Below are positions 26,340 to 35,292 of a stretch of DNA of 64,000 nucleotides, piece by piece (positions within the stretch are counted from its first letter, which is position 1; the number at the start of each line of letters is the position of its first letter). Source of the DNA: Anaerolineaceae bacterium (GTDB lineage Bacteria; Chloroflexota; Anaerolineae; Anaerolineales; Anaerolineaceae); NCBI GenBank assembly GCA_016841445.1, contig JAENZD010000002.1:1-64000 (forward strand), read 5' to 3'. A program made the translations under genes and the position numbers. The notes below the pieces were generated by a model, which saw nothing but the letters and a program-made list of their open reading frames with translations, was not told the DNA's origin and did not search any database.

Positions 26340-27539
26340 TTAAATCGATTTTTCAGCCGCGATGATCGATTCAGCAATCCCCTGGCAAACAGTCACTACT
26401 TCTTCTTCAGTCATAGACCCGGAAAATGGCAGCGCCAGGCTGCGATTGCCTAAATCCTCAGTGACCGGGTAGTCACCTTGTTGGTAGCCAAACATTTCAA
26501 CCATATAGGGTTGGAGGTGGATTGGGGCAAAATAAGGTCGAACCGGAACCTCCTTTTCTTGAAGGAGAAGTGCCAAACGGTCACGGTCAACAGATTTGGC
26601 AACCTTGATCACATATACGAACCAGCTGACCGCGGTGGTGTTGGGGACAATCTGGGGTGGGGTCACTTCTTCGATCTCTGCCAGATAAGTGTCATACCAG
26701 CGTGCCACCTGCGCTCGCTTTTGTAACAGCTCATCCAGCCTGCCCATCTGCGATAGCCCCAATGCTGCGCTCATCTCATCCAACCGGTAGTTGTAACCGA
26801 GATGGGTATGCTGAAGCCAGGTGTCTCCCGGGGCGCGCCCCTGGTTGCGCAGCGCACGCATGAAATCAGCCGCGCCATCATCATTCGTGACGATCATCCC
26901 GCCTTCACCAGTTGTGATCTGTTTGTTGGGATAAAATGCAAACACGCCGTAATCGCCCAGGGTGCCGGCTACCTTACCCTTATATTCGCCACCCAATGCC
27001 TCACAGGAATCTTCAATGACCGTCAAGCCATACTGGCTCGCGATCTTGTTGATAGGGTCGTAATCCGCAGGCTGGCCAAAAACGTCAATTGGCAATATCG
27101 CTTTGACGGAATTCAACCCGCTGCGGTTAACTGCCGGCAGATCTCGGGGCAGCCAGCGCCGTGCTGCTTCACCGCCAAAAGAAAGATCTTCCACAACTTG
27201 CTCAAGAAGTTCAGTATTCATGTTCCCCGTAGCCGGGTCCACATCAACAAAGACGGGCACTGCTTTTTCAAACAGGATCACATTGGTCGATGCCACAAAT
27301 GAGAAAGGCGTTGTGATCACCAGGTCACCCACCCCAATATCCGCCGCACGGACGCATAAGTGCAGCCCGGCAGTCCCGGAATTAACCCCGATGGCGTGCT
27401 TCGCGCCGGTCAGGTCACAAAAAGCCTGTTCAAAAGCATCGATCTTTGGCCCCATGCTCAGATTGGGTGTTTGAACGACCTGGTAGACAGCCTCTCGGTC
27501 AGCATCATTCAGGTCAGGCGAGGACATACGGATTTTCAT
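26340..27539 (-). CDS. DegT/DnrJ/EryC1/StrS family sugar aminotransferase
   Basis: A 399-residue PLP enzyme. The PLP-binding Lys is at about residue 206 in FYPNKQITTGEGG, with the aspartate of VIEDSCEALGG pairing with the pyridine nitrogen. The C-terminal substrate region includes YNYRLDEMSAALG and VRPYFAPIHLQPY, usual for enzymes that transfer an amino group to a nucleotide-linked keto-sugar. No other sugar-nucleotide biosynthesis genes are beside it. It is first in a unit with the PH-domain and DUF92 membrane proteins. The sugar substrate is unknown. Confidence 0.9.
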   Translation of the reverse strand: MKIRMSSPDLNDADREAVYQVVQTPNLSMGPKIDAFEQAFCDLTGAKHAIGVNSGTAGLHLCVRAADIGVGDLVITTPFSFVASTNVILFEKAVPVFVDVDPATGNMNTELLEQVVEDLSFGGEAARRWLPRDLPAVNRSGLNSVKAILPIDVFGQPADYDPINKIASQYGLTVIEDSCEALGGEYKGKVAGTLGDYGVFAFYPNKQITTGEGGMIVTNDDGAADFMRALRNQGRAPGDTWLQHTHLGYNYRLDEMSAALGLSQMGRLDELLQKRAQVARWYDTYLAEIEEVTPPQIVPNTTAVSWFVYVIKVAKSVDRDRLALLLQEKEVPVRPYFAPIHLQPYMVEMFGYQQGDYPVTEDLGNRSLALPFSGSMTEEEVVTVCQGIAESIIAAEKSI

Positions 27540-27790
27540 AACACCTTCCAGTCAGTTAGAAATTTCTCAATCGAATTCTACTCCAGAACTAAATTTTACG
27601 CTCTGAAGAACTCAACATACTTTTTCTCAGGTAATAGGAACGACTAAGTTACGTCCGATTACTTACACTAAAACAGAAAAAAGCTTATCCAGTTCAAGAA
27701 CAAGCTCTAAGAAATCCCCTTAATCAGTTGATAGACAAAAGTCTCGATCAGAAGGGTTGGTATTTAGATTCGGGATCAATCAACATCATC
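27540..27790. other. Intergenic gap, aminotransferase to zinc-ribbon gene
   Basis: About 250 bases. It should hold the aminotransferase promoter and the 3-prime end of the zinc-ribbon operon, both on the minus strand. I see no convincing terminator, RNA gene or small coding sequence. Confidence 0.4.
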
Positions 27791-28591
27791 TCATTCAATA
27801 ATAATTTCACAGCCCGATGTCCACTCATCCCCTGCCAAATATGTATCAAATCCATCAAATATCTCGCTTGTGATCATGCGGGTATAAGTTACATAATGCG
27901 ACCCGGGTTCTAACAACCCGATATTCTTCTTCCATTGAACAATATAGCCAGCTTCATCTTCTATCCAACCTTCAGGCCATGGACCCGAGTATTCTGCAAT
28001 CGGATCCATTTCGAAACCTGAGACCAGTACATCATCAAGAAAAACAGCATGCTCTGAGCCATTAATATAAGCTCCGATCTGTTCTTCCGTGACAGCCAAC
28101 CAGCCATATTTCAAGATAACATCCTGGTCCTGATTGATGGGTTCAACATAATTGACCTCACTCCCTAATGAATCTTGACAGTAGGCTAATACTTCAATGG
28201 TTTGCCGGGTTGGCTCAGGTTGTTGATTCAGAGATGCCAGGTGCAGGTTGGTTTGCCTGATCCATAATAAGACGGCAATAACAACAGCTGAAACAAAAAC
28301 CAGAGGCAAGATGATCTCAAGCAAGCGGCGTTTCTTTTTCGGCTTTTTTGTCCCAGCTTCTATTCCGATCTCTTTCGTTTCACTCGCGACTGGGGGCTGC
28401 AGCTTATCTTGAATGGTGGATTTCAAGGGAGAAGCAATTTCCTGTCCTTTACACTCCACTGCTGATTTTTCCTCACCCAAATACTCCACTTTTTCGATTT
28501 TTTCGGCTTTCATCCTCTCCAATCTTGCACCGCAGAACCCACAGAATTTTTTATTTTCAGGAATATCATTAATGCAATTTGGACATTTCAT
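27791..28591 (-). CDS. Zinc-ribbon single-span membrane protein (a)
   Basis: A 266-residue protein. Residues 3-20 form a zinc ribbon (CPNC...CGFC). A charged linker leads to one membrane span at about 90-111. The remaining roughly 155 residues would lie outside the cell, with two Cys (AYCQDS and SGCEII) that could pair. The zinc ribbon and span resemble those of the two genes immediately upstream, but the outer domains differ. It is the last gene of the set. No enzymatic motif was recognised. Confidence 0.75.
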   Translation of the reverse strand: MKCPNCINDIPENKKFCGFCGARLERMKAEKIEKVEYLGEEKSAVECKGQEIASPLKSTIQDKLQPPVASETKEIGIEAGTKKPKKKRRLLEIILPLVFVSAVVIAVLLWIRQTNLHLASLNQQPEPTRQTIEVLAYCQDSLGSEVNYVEPINQDQDVILKYGWLAVTEEQIGAYINGSEHAVFLDDVLVSGFEMDPIAEYSGPWPEGWIEDEAGYIVQWKKNIGLLEPGSHYVTYTRMITSEIFDGFDTYLAGDEWTSGCEIIIE

Positions 28592-28661
28592 GGAATTGCC
28601 TTCCCAAGTTTATATTTTGCTGAGTTTTTACAGCAGCATTTCATCGAAATAGTTTTTTCGC

Positions 28662-29360
28662 TTACTTATGCTCCAAAATCCCTGAAGCAATCGAAATATC
28701 ACCACTTGGAAGTTCTTGCCTAAACGACCAGTTGAGTTTCTGATCTTCAAATGTGGTTAAATTCATGGTCTGATATCCCGGCCCTGAGACGTTTTCCTCT
28801 TCAATAGGATGTTCAAGAAATCGGTACCCAAACCCTAATACCTCAACCAACTCCAATTTTCCTCGAGATTCATAATCCAACAACCGGTATGTGCCGCAGA
28901 TCGATCCAATTTCACAGTATTCATCAATCGCAATTTCGATGGTTGCTGACCAATCCTCATTTCCGATTTCGCCCACCCATTCACCAGCGACATTGATGCT
29001 CAACCCTTCCTCAACTACTGTCTTTTCCACCGGAGTCTGAGCTTTTGGGAACAAACCCCAAATCCCTTGTCTTGGTATCCAATTAAATAAGACGGCCAAT
29101 GCCATGCCAATCACAATAAAAAAGATTGGGATTGCCCAAAGCAACCATTTACGCTTAGAATGGGAGCGCTTTTTAAGTGGAGCAGCTGGCGTATGCTTAT
29201 CTGGTTCAGGGGCAACAGGTTCTTGATTATCTTGCTCTGTTATTACTGGTTTGGGCCTCGCATCATTTTCCTTTGAAGAAGGTGCCTTAAGTTTTACACC
29301 ACAGAAACCACAAAATTTCTTCCCCTCAGGAATTTTCTCACCACAATTTGGACATTCCAT
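28662..29360 (-). CDS. Zinc-ribbon single-span membrane protein (b)
   Basis: A 232-residue protein. The N-terminal ribbon CPNCGEKI...FCGFCG is nearly identical to that of the downstream paralogue, with a Pro/Glu linker and a membrane span at about 72-93. The outer domain (about 110-232) starts with a GEWVGEIG strand and contains EYCEIGSICGTYRL, which looks like a small beta-barrel with one possible disulfide; I cannot name the family. It starts 15 bases after the upstream stop. Confidence 0.75.
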   Translation of the reverse strand: MECPNCGEKIPEGKKFCGFCGVKLKAPSSKENDARPKPVITEQDNQEPVAPEPDKHTPAAPLKKRSHSKRKWLLWAIPIFFIVIGMALAVLFNWIPRQGIWGLFPKAQTPVEKTVVEEGLSINVAGEWVGEIGNEDWSATIEIAIDEYCEIGSICGTYRLLDYESRGKLELVEVLGFGYRFLEHPIEEENVSGPGYQTMNLTTFEDQKLNWSFRQELPSGDISIASGILEHK

Positions 29361-29375
29361 CAGTCCTCCTCAGAC

Positions 29376-30338
29376 TCAGTATGCACTTAATATTTCGAAA
29401 TCACCTTTTGAGCGATTGACTCTGATCACAATATATCTTGTAAATTCCACCTCCACACCCCCCTCAATCGTACCGGTCACATTCTTTGAATAGGAAAATG
29501 TGCTTAACCGCTGGCGGCCTTCCTTGGTGTGTTCAACATAAGGTTTGACACCTTCAAACTCTGGATAGGTGGAATAGACAACAGAATTAGATAACTGCTG
29601 GGCTTCGTAGCGGGTCAATTTCACGACCATGGAGCTTATCACAAAATAACCGGCTGCGAGCACAGCGATGCCAACCAGTATCCACATTGTTGAGCGAGTT
29701 GACAGCTTGGGGATTTCCAGCTTTCTACGTTTTTCCACCCCAACCTTAGGCGCCCGTTCCATTTTCTCATTTTCTGCTTTCTTAACCTGCTTTTCCTTCT
29801 TGACAGGGGTGAACGAATAACCGCATCCGACACACAACTTAGCTTTTCTATTATTATCAGCACCGCACTCCGGACAGGTCTTCAACCGCTTGCCTGGGGC
29901 TTTAGTCTTTCTTTCCGTTGGTATCAGCAGAGATTCCCCACATTCTTCACAAAATATGACACTTTTCGGATTTTTATGTCCACAATTTCCACAAGTAACA
30001 GTTTCTGGTATTTTTGGAATCGGTTTTACTGGCTTTTCATCCTCCTGATGTGTATTGGGAATGACCTCTTCCACAGTCTGAATTTCAGGAATTGATTCTT
30101 CCGTAACCTGATCTGGGATTTCTTTTCTTTCTTCTTCAAGTAACACCAAAGGCGTACCACATTCCTCACAGAACTTCACCCCCTCCCGGTTTTCAACACC
30201 ACAATTCTTACAGATGACATCTTGAGGAATTGAGGGTTTTTCTGGAAGTTCGCTCGTCAATTCAAGAGGTTCGCCGCAGTTCTCACAAAACTTGAGACCA
30301 GGCTGATTTTCTTCGCTGCAACTTTTACATTTCATCAT
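29376..30338 (-). CDS. Zinc-ribbon single-span membrane protein (c) with four ribbons
   Basis: A 320-residue protein. Four zinc ribbons of the C-x2-C...C-x2-C type lie at about residues 4-21, 43-60, 116-133 and 155-172, separated by acidic linkers. A basic stretch and one membrane span at about 217-238 follow. Around 80 residues lie outside, with no recognised motif. Arrays of ribbons at the cytoplasmic face suggest binding of protein or nucleic acid. The start lies 12 bases after the stop of the 1345-residue protein gene, so cotranscription is likely. Confidence 0.75.
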   Translation of the reverse strand: MMKCKSCSEENQPGLKFCENCGEPLELTSELPEKPSIPQDVICKNCGVENREGVKFCEECGTPLVLLEEERKEIPDQVTEESIPEIQTVEEVIPNTHQEDEKPVKPIPKIPETVTCGNCGHKNPKSVIFCEECGESLLIPTERKTKAPGKRLKTCPECGADNNRKAKLCVGCGYSFTPVKKEKQVKKAENEKMERAPKVGVEKRRKLEIPKLSTRSTMWILVGIAVLAAGYFVISSMVVKLTRYEAQQLSNSVVYSTYPEFEGVKPYVEHTKEGRQRLSTFSYSKNVTGTIEGGVEVEFTRYIVIRVNRSKGDFEILSAY

Positions 30339-30350
30339 TTCTCTCCTGTA

Positions 30351-33300
30351 TCAAAATTCAATCTGCCAACTAGGCGTGATGTACCACAGCTTGCCCATCG
30401 GCCCGCCGCAGGGGCCAGGTTCCGCCAGTCCTGGAGCAGCATCCAAACTGCCGCAGAAATAATCCTTTTCCCCCTTTGCCCAAACATTCTCACCGGGGAA
30501 GACCGGCCCCATATCCTCGAAAAGATGGGCATCTGCTTCACCAACATTTAGATCATCCAGAATGAGCGTCCGGATAGGATTCTCACGAGTGTAAACCGGA
30601 TGCCCGGAGCAGTGTTCGAAACTGATCTTGCAGTATTCTTTAATATTCATCTCATACCCCTCGCAATACTCATGGGTGGGGTACATGGCATGTTTATCCT
30701 CTGAGACATACAACAAGGGATGGGAATGTTCAAAGAATTCCAGCCCGTCAGCTTTGGCTTCCGCCACGGTTTGAAGGTGGCTTTCATAATCAAATCCTTC
30801 ATGATGGCGCTTCCAGTTAACGTGAGTCAATGACCAGGTCCCATTATTCTTTACCACAAACACCCTGAATGCTTCATTATCACCAGGATGGAAAGAAAGC
30901 CATTGTGAAACGTTATAATTCACACCAAAATCAGAGAGCTGGTCAATCCCAATCTCAATTGCCGTGCATGCGTTCCCAGTTTGGGTCAGAGCAACCGTCA
31001 CACCAGCTGGAAAGGTGATAACTTTTGATAAACAGCACAATGCATCCTTTGTCCAGGGTGGCCAGGGGTCACATTCACAGTAATCGATCACCGTCCCTGC
31101 AAAACACTTGGCACAATCCGGGAAATCAACATCAAAGTCATGCGTCCCGCCATCGCTGGTATAGCTGAATACATAAGTAATCCAGGCACCTTCCTTACCA
31201 TCTACATTCGCAGGACTGACCTGCCAAAATACAGCGAAGGGGTCTTGCCCTTCCGAGTGGTAGATGGGGAGTTGATTTTCATCCTCATCAGGGATCAGGT
31301 ACGGAACGTAAGTACTTGCCAGGCGATACTCCATTTCGTCAGGGATTGTATCGCCATCACAATCATCAAAATCACCAGAAGGACAGCCGGTTGGCTGAGG
31401 GGGTATTGATACTGTTGAACCCTTGGGGTGCGGCAGTCGGACAACAAGCTTGTAGATTCCAAAGGCACCATCATTCCGTTCAGGCAATCCTAAATAAAGA
31501 AAGTACCGTCCTGATGGATCATTCTCTGCATACATAAGTTGTTTGGCATCCCAGAAGCTGGTCGCCGGATCGTCTGAAGTGGTTCGGAAGAACTCCGCTG
31601 CGAACCTGCCGGCAGATTGGGTCAGATCCAGATCCCAGTAAGAACGGTCATCCAGCTCAAACTTCTTTTCTGCATACGTTGGAAGTTGATCGGTTCGTCC
31701 AATGAAATATTGCACGCCGGCATTCAATGCAGCAATTGGGATGATATTCCCATTTTTACCGGGATCATCCAGGAGCGCACTTTTAGCGGTCAGCGAAAAC
31801 ACCTGCGCCCCTTCAGGGAAATAAGCAGCATCGGCGTAACTAAAGGGGCTGTACAAGGTCGGTGAAGCCTCTTGGGTTGAGACATTTGAAAGGTAGTAGC
31901 CAAGGTCATTGGAGATGGCAAAATCACCGAAAACGATCAAACTATTATCCAGTTGACCTCTTACCCCTGAGGCGGCTTGGGAGCTGTTCATCTGTGTGGC
32001 AATAGCGGGATCAGCATTGGCCAGGTCATCCACCCGAAGCAGATCTTCATACTCCGTGCCAAACGTCCGGTACTGGCTGACCTGGGGCGGGGTCAGTAAA
32101 TTCGTGATATCCCCAGGTTTTTGCAATGCTATATAATCTTCCAGGAACCGATCATCTGAAAAACTCGCTGTTTCCGTAATAGAAGCTGACCTCTGGGCAT
32201 AATTCAGTTTATGAGCCGAGTTTTTCAGGTCTGTGACCAGCAGAGCCCCGCCCGATGGTGTTCTCCCACCTAGTAGAGCATTGATGTAATTGATCAGCAC
32301 ATCTTTTGACCCGCCATCGGGCAAGCGTGTGATCACCGTATCCGGAGAATGTAGTTTGTCATGATCAAAATCTGCATAAATATCATCGGAAACACCGTGG
32401 AATGGATCGAGTTCAGCCGGCGGTTCATGGGGGATCACATTCGGTCCACCGATGATTGCGACAGCTGCAGGAAGATCAACCTGCATATCCTTGATGAAAT
32501 CTTCAATTTGCTTGTCAATGAATTTATAAGTGGGATTGGTATCTTTCTTCAACTGGGCAATATCTAAGAATATCGCCTTCCCCATGCATTGATCTGCAGA
32601 AGAATCGTAATAATCCTCTAATGCCACCTTTACATCTTTCCAAGTTGTGTTATTGCCGGTAGATCGATTCAGCAGTTCCGAATCCGTCACAATCAAGATG
32701 AAGCCGCCCTGCCTTCGGCAGCTGAGTTCCACCACAGCAATAGTGATTGTAGAAGCCAATCCATTACCATTTGCATCGTAAGCTTCCAACCGATAATCCG
32801 TCGTTGTTTCGGGGCAAACGACTTGAGAGTCTTTAAAATCTTTTCGTTCACCATCAACATAAACTCTTTCTGCATCAACCACATCCCAATAGATCGTGGT
32901 GCATTCACCTTCAGTGATCTGATAATCGTCCGCCCAAAATTCAATGTCCGGCTCCAGCACAGGCGACTCATCAACATTAATAGTGATCGTTTCCAAATAT
33001 GTCTCGCCATCAATCCCCCTGACTTCCAGTGCGTATTCTATGGTTGTTTCAGGGCAAACCACCAGGCTGTCAGAATTGCCAACCAAATCCCCGTCAAAAT
33101 ACACCTTCTCAGCATCCCGGACTTCCCAATAGATCGTGGTGCAATCCCCCTCAAAAATATCATAAGCATCGGCATACAAGGAGATGTTCGGAGGCGGAAT
33201 GATCTCTTCTTCAACATAAATGATGAATGAGCTTGCATACCAGTACCCATCATCACCAAGCACATCCAGGATAAATTCAGTTGTCACTTCGGGGCAAACG

Positions 33301-34388
33301 ATCTCATTACCGTAATAATTCACCCATTCTCCATTAAAATAGACTTCCGCTGCGTTTATGGCTTCCCAATAAATTTCAGTACAATCACCAGTGGATAGGT
33401 CATAAGAATCCGCATTAAAAATGATGTCTGGTGGATCTATATCTACTTCCTCAAGAGTGATTGTCAGGAACTCTGAATACCAATAGCCATCATCACCAAG
33501 CACATCCAAAATATATTCGGTTGTGCTTTCCGGACAGACATCATTGACACCGCTATCGTAAACCCACTCACCCTCAAAATATACTTCCGAAGCGTTATAA
33601 ACTTCCCAGTAAATTGTCGTGCATTCCCCAAATTCCAGAAAGGTGTCATTCGCCCAAAAATTAACCTCAGGCGGGGGTTGAGGGTCCTCCTCAACGTAAA
33701 TTGTGAGTGTCCTTGAATACCAATACCCATCATCCCCCAGCACATCTAAAACATAATCCGTTGTGTAGTTCGGGCACACATTTTGGTAGCCGTAATCACT
33801 GACCCATGAACTTTCAAAATAAACTTCTGAAGCATATGTTACATCCCAGTTAATGTACGTACAGCTCCCCTGGGAAATCGTCTGTTCATCTGCCCATAAA
33901 TCAATGATCGGACTAAGTGTGACCGGTGCCTCCCCTTCAACAAGGATTTCAATCTCGAACCAACCTGGAATTTCATCATAACAATAATGCGAAATGTCAA
34001 AATCAATCTGATCAACATCTATTGATACGTATACTTCTAACCAATCCGTCCAACCCCCATCGGCTTCACCATCCACATATTCTTGGATCCAATTATCATA
34101 AGCATCTACAGCTGTAAGAAAACCGCTGTAATAACAGCTATCGGAATCATCCAGATGCAAATTGAGACGGATTGAGACTGTACGAGAATCAAAAGAAGAC
34201 CAATCATCCATTTGCAGATCAATTTCATAAGTGCGATCATTTGGATAAAACGAATCAAAATATGTCTGACCCAAAGTTAAATAATAAATATCGTCTGTAA
34301 ATTGTCTGGAAGGGTGGGGAAGGGAATTTGCGGAAATTGAAAAAACTACGGATAAAAGTACGATAAGATGGATTACCTGTTTCTTCAC
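30351..34388 (-). CDS. Large secreted protein: Ig-like repeats, C25 peptidase-like and Vps62-like domains
   Basis: A 1345-residue exported protein, starting at a GTG behind AGGAGAGAGG. A signal peptide ends near residue 21. A beta-rich N domain spans about 30-155. Five Ig-like repeats of exactly 80 residues span 161-555, each with a WxV core and two Cys 29 residues apart (176/205, 256/285, 336/365, 416/445, 496/525). Residues about 561-985 resemble gingipain-like C25 peptidases (GVSDDIYADFDHD, then a TRLPDGG segment), but I cannot find the catalytic His-Gly and Cys. Residues about 1020-1245 resemble the Vps62 family (TYVPYL, HPGDNEAFRV, LLYVSEDKHAMYP). Substrate and function are unknown. Confidence 0.8.
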   Translation of the reverse strand: MKKQVIHLIVLLSVVFSISANSLPHPSRQFTDDIYYLTLGQTYFDSFYPNDRTYEIDLQMDDWSSFDSRTVSIRLNLHLDDSDSCYYSGFLTAVDAYDNWIQEYVDGEADGGWTDWLEVYVSIDVDQIDFDISHYCYDEIPGWFEIEILVEGEAPVTLSPIIDLWADEQTISQGSCTYINWDVTYASEVYFESSWVSDYGYQNVCPNYTTDYVLDVLGDDGYWYSRTLTIYVEEDPQPPPEVNFWANDTFLEFGECTTIYWEVYNASEVYFEGEWVYDSGVNDVCPESTTEYILDVLGDDGYWYSEFLTITLEEVDIDPPDIIFNADSYDLSTGDCTEIYWEAINAAEVYFNGEWVNYYGNEIVCPEVTTEFILDVLGDDGYWYASSFIIYVEEEIIPPPNISLYADAYDIFEGDCTTIYWEVRDAEKVYFDGDLVGNSDSLVVCPETTIEYALEVRGIDGETYLETITINVDESPVLEPDIEFWADDYQITEGECTTIYWDVVDAERVYVDGERKDFKDSQVVCPETTTDYRLEAYDANGNGLASTITIAVVELSCRRQGGFILIVTDSELLNRSTGNNTTWKDVKVALEDYYDSSADQCMGKAIFLDIAQLKKDTNPTYKFIDKQIEDFIKDMQVDLPAAVAIIGGPNVIPHEPPAELDPFHGVSDDIYADFDHDKLHSPDTVITRLPDGGSKDVLINYINALLGGRTPSGGALLVTDLKNSAHKLNYAQRSASITETASFSDDRFLEDYIALQKPGDITNLLTPPQVSQYRTFGTEYEDLLRVDDLANADPAIATQMNSSQAASGVRGQLDNSLIVFGDFAISNDLGYYLSNVSTQEASPTLYSPFSYADAAYFPEGAQVFSLTAKSALLDDPGKNGNIIPIAALNAGVQYFIGRTDQLPTYAEKKFELDDRSYWDLDLTQSAGRFAAEFFRTTSDDPATSFWDAKQLMYAENDPSGRYFLYLGLPERNDGAFGIYKLVVRLPHPKGSTVSIPPQPTGCPSGDFDDCDGDTIPDEMEYRLASTYVPYLIPDEDENQLPIYHSEGQDPFAVFWQVSPANVDGKEGAWITYVFSYTSDGGTHDFDVDFPDCAKCFAGTVIDYCECDPWPPWTKDALCCLSKVITFPAGVTVALTQTGNACTAIEIGIDQLSDFGVNYNVSQWLSFHPGDNEAFRVFVVKNNGTWSLTHVNWKRHHEGFDYESHLQTVAEAKADGLEFFEHSHPLLYVSEDKHAMYPTHEYCEGYEMNIKEYCKISFEHCSGHPVYTRENPIRTLILDDLNVGEADAHLFEDMGPVFPGENVWAKGEKDYFCGSLDAAPGLAEPGPCGGPMGKLWYITPSWQIEF
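32724..33908 (-). repeat. Five tandem 240-base units encoding Ig-like domains
   Basis: Each unit codes for 80 residues with the same spacing: Cys, then a W-E/D-V core, a VYF segment, a second Cys followed by PE-x-TT, then a strand and DDGYWY or similar. Units one to three are most alike (DVLGDDGYWY is shared); units four and five have diverged. The exact periodicity suggests duplication of a whole domain cassette. Confidence 0.85.
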
Positions 34389-34435
34389 CTATTACACCTC
34401 TCTCCTAAGATAAATGAACACCCCTTAAAAAATAA

Positions 34436-34453
34436 AAAAGGGAACCCCCTTTT
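34436..34453 (-). terminator. Terminator-like hairpin in the leader of the large secreted protein gene
   Basis: On the minus strand, AAAAGGG pairs with CCCTTTT around a four-base loop and is followed by TTATTTTTT. It lies between the promoter at 34558-34587 and the start codon at 34388, about 36 bases before translation starts, so it could attenuate the operon. Confidence 0.55.
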
Positions 34454-34557
34454 GGAATAAAGATACAAACAATGTAATTTATTATGTTATCCAGGAAGTG
34501 AAGTCATCGATGGTGCGGAAAACAATAATATATAAAGAACGCTATATAATGAGTACT

Positions 34558-34587
34558 ATTATATATAAATTCTTGATTTTTTGTCAA
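34558..34587 (-). promoter_or_regulatory. Strong sigma-70 promoter for the secreted-protein/zinc-ribbon operon
   Basis: On the minus strand, a perfect TTGACA (34582-34587) and a perfect TATAAT (34558-34563) are 18 bases apart. The expected transcript start near 34551 gives a leader of about 160 bases. Confidence 0.75.
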
Positions 34588-34672
34588 CTTGAGCACTCTG
34601 TAGATGCTCAGAAAATTTTACCGAAAAATAAGTCTTGACTCTTCCAAACTTTGGTTAATCTGCTGCCAAATT

Positions 34673-34703
34673 AAAAATCCCGGGGTATATCACCTCGGGA
34701 TTT
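34673..34703 (-). terminator. Intrinsic terminator of another minus-strand operon (2-oxoacid oxidoreductase)
   Basis: On the minus strand, AAATCCCG with GG pairs with CC and CGGGATTT, followed by TTTTT. It lies 24 bases past the gamma-subunit stop. Confidence 0.85.
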
Positions 34704-34726
34704 GGAAACCTGTGTAAGTATCGATA

Positions 34727-35281
34727 TCAAGCCATGACGGGTTCGCTCACTTCATACGCTGCACCTCTTCGCAAGGCTTGCTTGTTGCCTTCAAGGAACT
34801 TCTGCTGCCTTTGTGGCATATGCTTTTCAAGGGCTTTCTCAACCGCATCTAGGGATAAAAGTTCCAGATTGCCCAGCAAGGCACCCAGCATGACCATGTT
34901 CGCAGACCGGGTACTGCCCAGTTCTTCCGCAATATCATTGGCCGGGATGCTCACTACCTTAATGTCATCCCGCTTGACTGACCGGTTTACCATGGATGCA
35001 TTGACCACCAGCACACCACCTGGTTTGACCATATCCTCGTATTTATCCAAGGAAGGCAGGTTCATAGCGATCACTGCTGTTGGATTTTTTACAAAGGGCG
35101 AACCAATTTCTTCATCCGAAACAACGACGGTGCAGTTTGCCGTTCCGCCCCGCATTTCCGGACCATAGGATGGTATCCAGGTGACTTCTTTATCTTCATC
35201 TAACCCGGTGTAGGCTAAGAGCTTGCCAATAAAGAGCACACCCTGCCCGCCAAAGCCTGAAATAATGACTTCTTTTTGCAT
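34727..35281 (-). CDS. korC: 2-oxoacid:ferredoxin oxidoreductase, gamma subunit
   Basis: A 184-residue subunit with the gamma-domain signature SGFGGQGVLFIGKLLAYTG and the PSYGPEMRGGTANCTV segment. It is the last of four genes in the order ferredoxin, alpha, beta, gamma, as in KorDABC and related branched-chain (Vor) enzymes. The complex decarboxylates a 2-oxoacid to acyl-CoA with reduction of ferredoxin. The substrate (2-oxoglutarate or branched-chain oxoacids) cannot be decided from sequence alone. An intrinsic terminator follows. Confidence 0.9.
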   Translation of the reverse strand: MQKEVIISGFGGQGVLFIGKLLAYTGLDEDKEVTWIPSYGPEMRGGTANCTVVVSDEEIGSPFVKNPTAVIAMNLPSLDKYEDMVKPGGVLVVNASMVNRSVKRDDIKVVSIPANDIAEELGSTRSANMVMLGALLGNLELLSLDAVEKALEKHMPQRQQKFLEGNKQALRRGAAYEVSEPVMA

Positions 35282-35292
35282 TCTAACCCTCC

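Larger units (their letters stand above)
34389..34672. other. AT-rich regulatory gap upstream of the large secreted protein
   Basis: About 280 bases with no gene. It contains a minus-strand promoter, the leader hairpin described separately, and a stretch of alternating A and T around 34525-34570. No small open frame with a good start was seen. Confidence 0.5.

Noticed and set aside
32724-33908. Regular 240-base repeats as a CRISPR-like or satellite array
   Set aside because: The units are coding, in frame, and each encodes an Ig-like domain; no short repeat with unique spacers is present.
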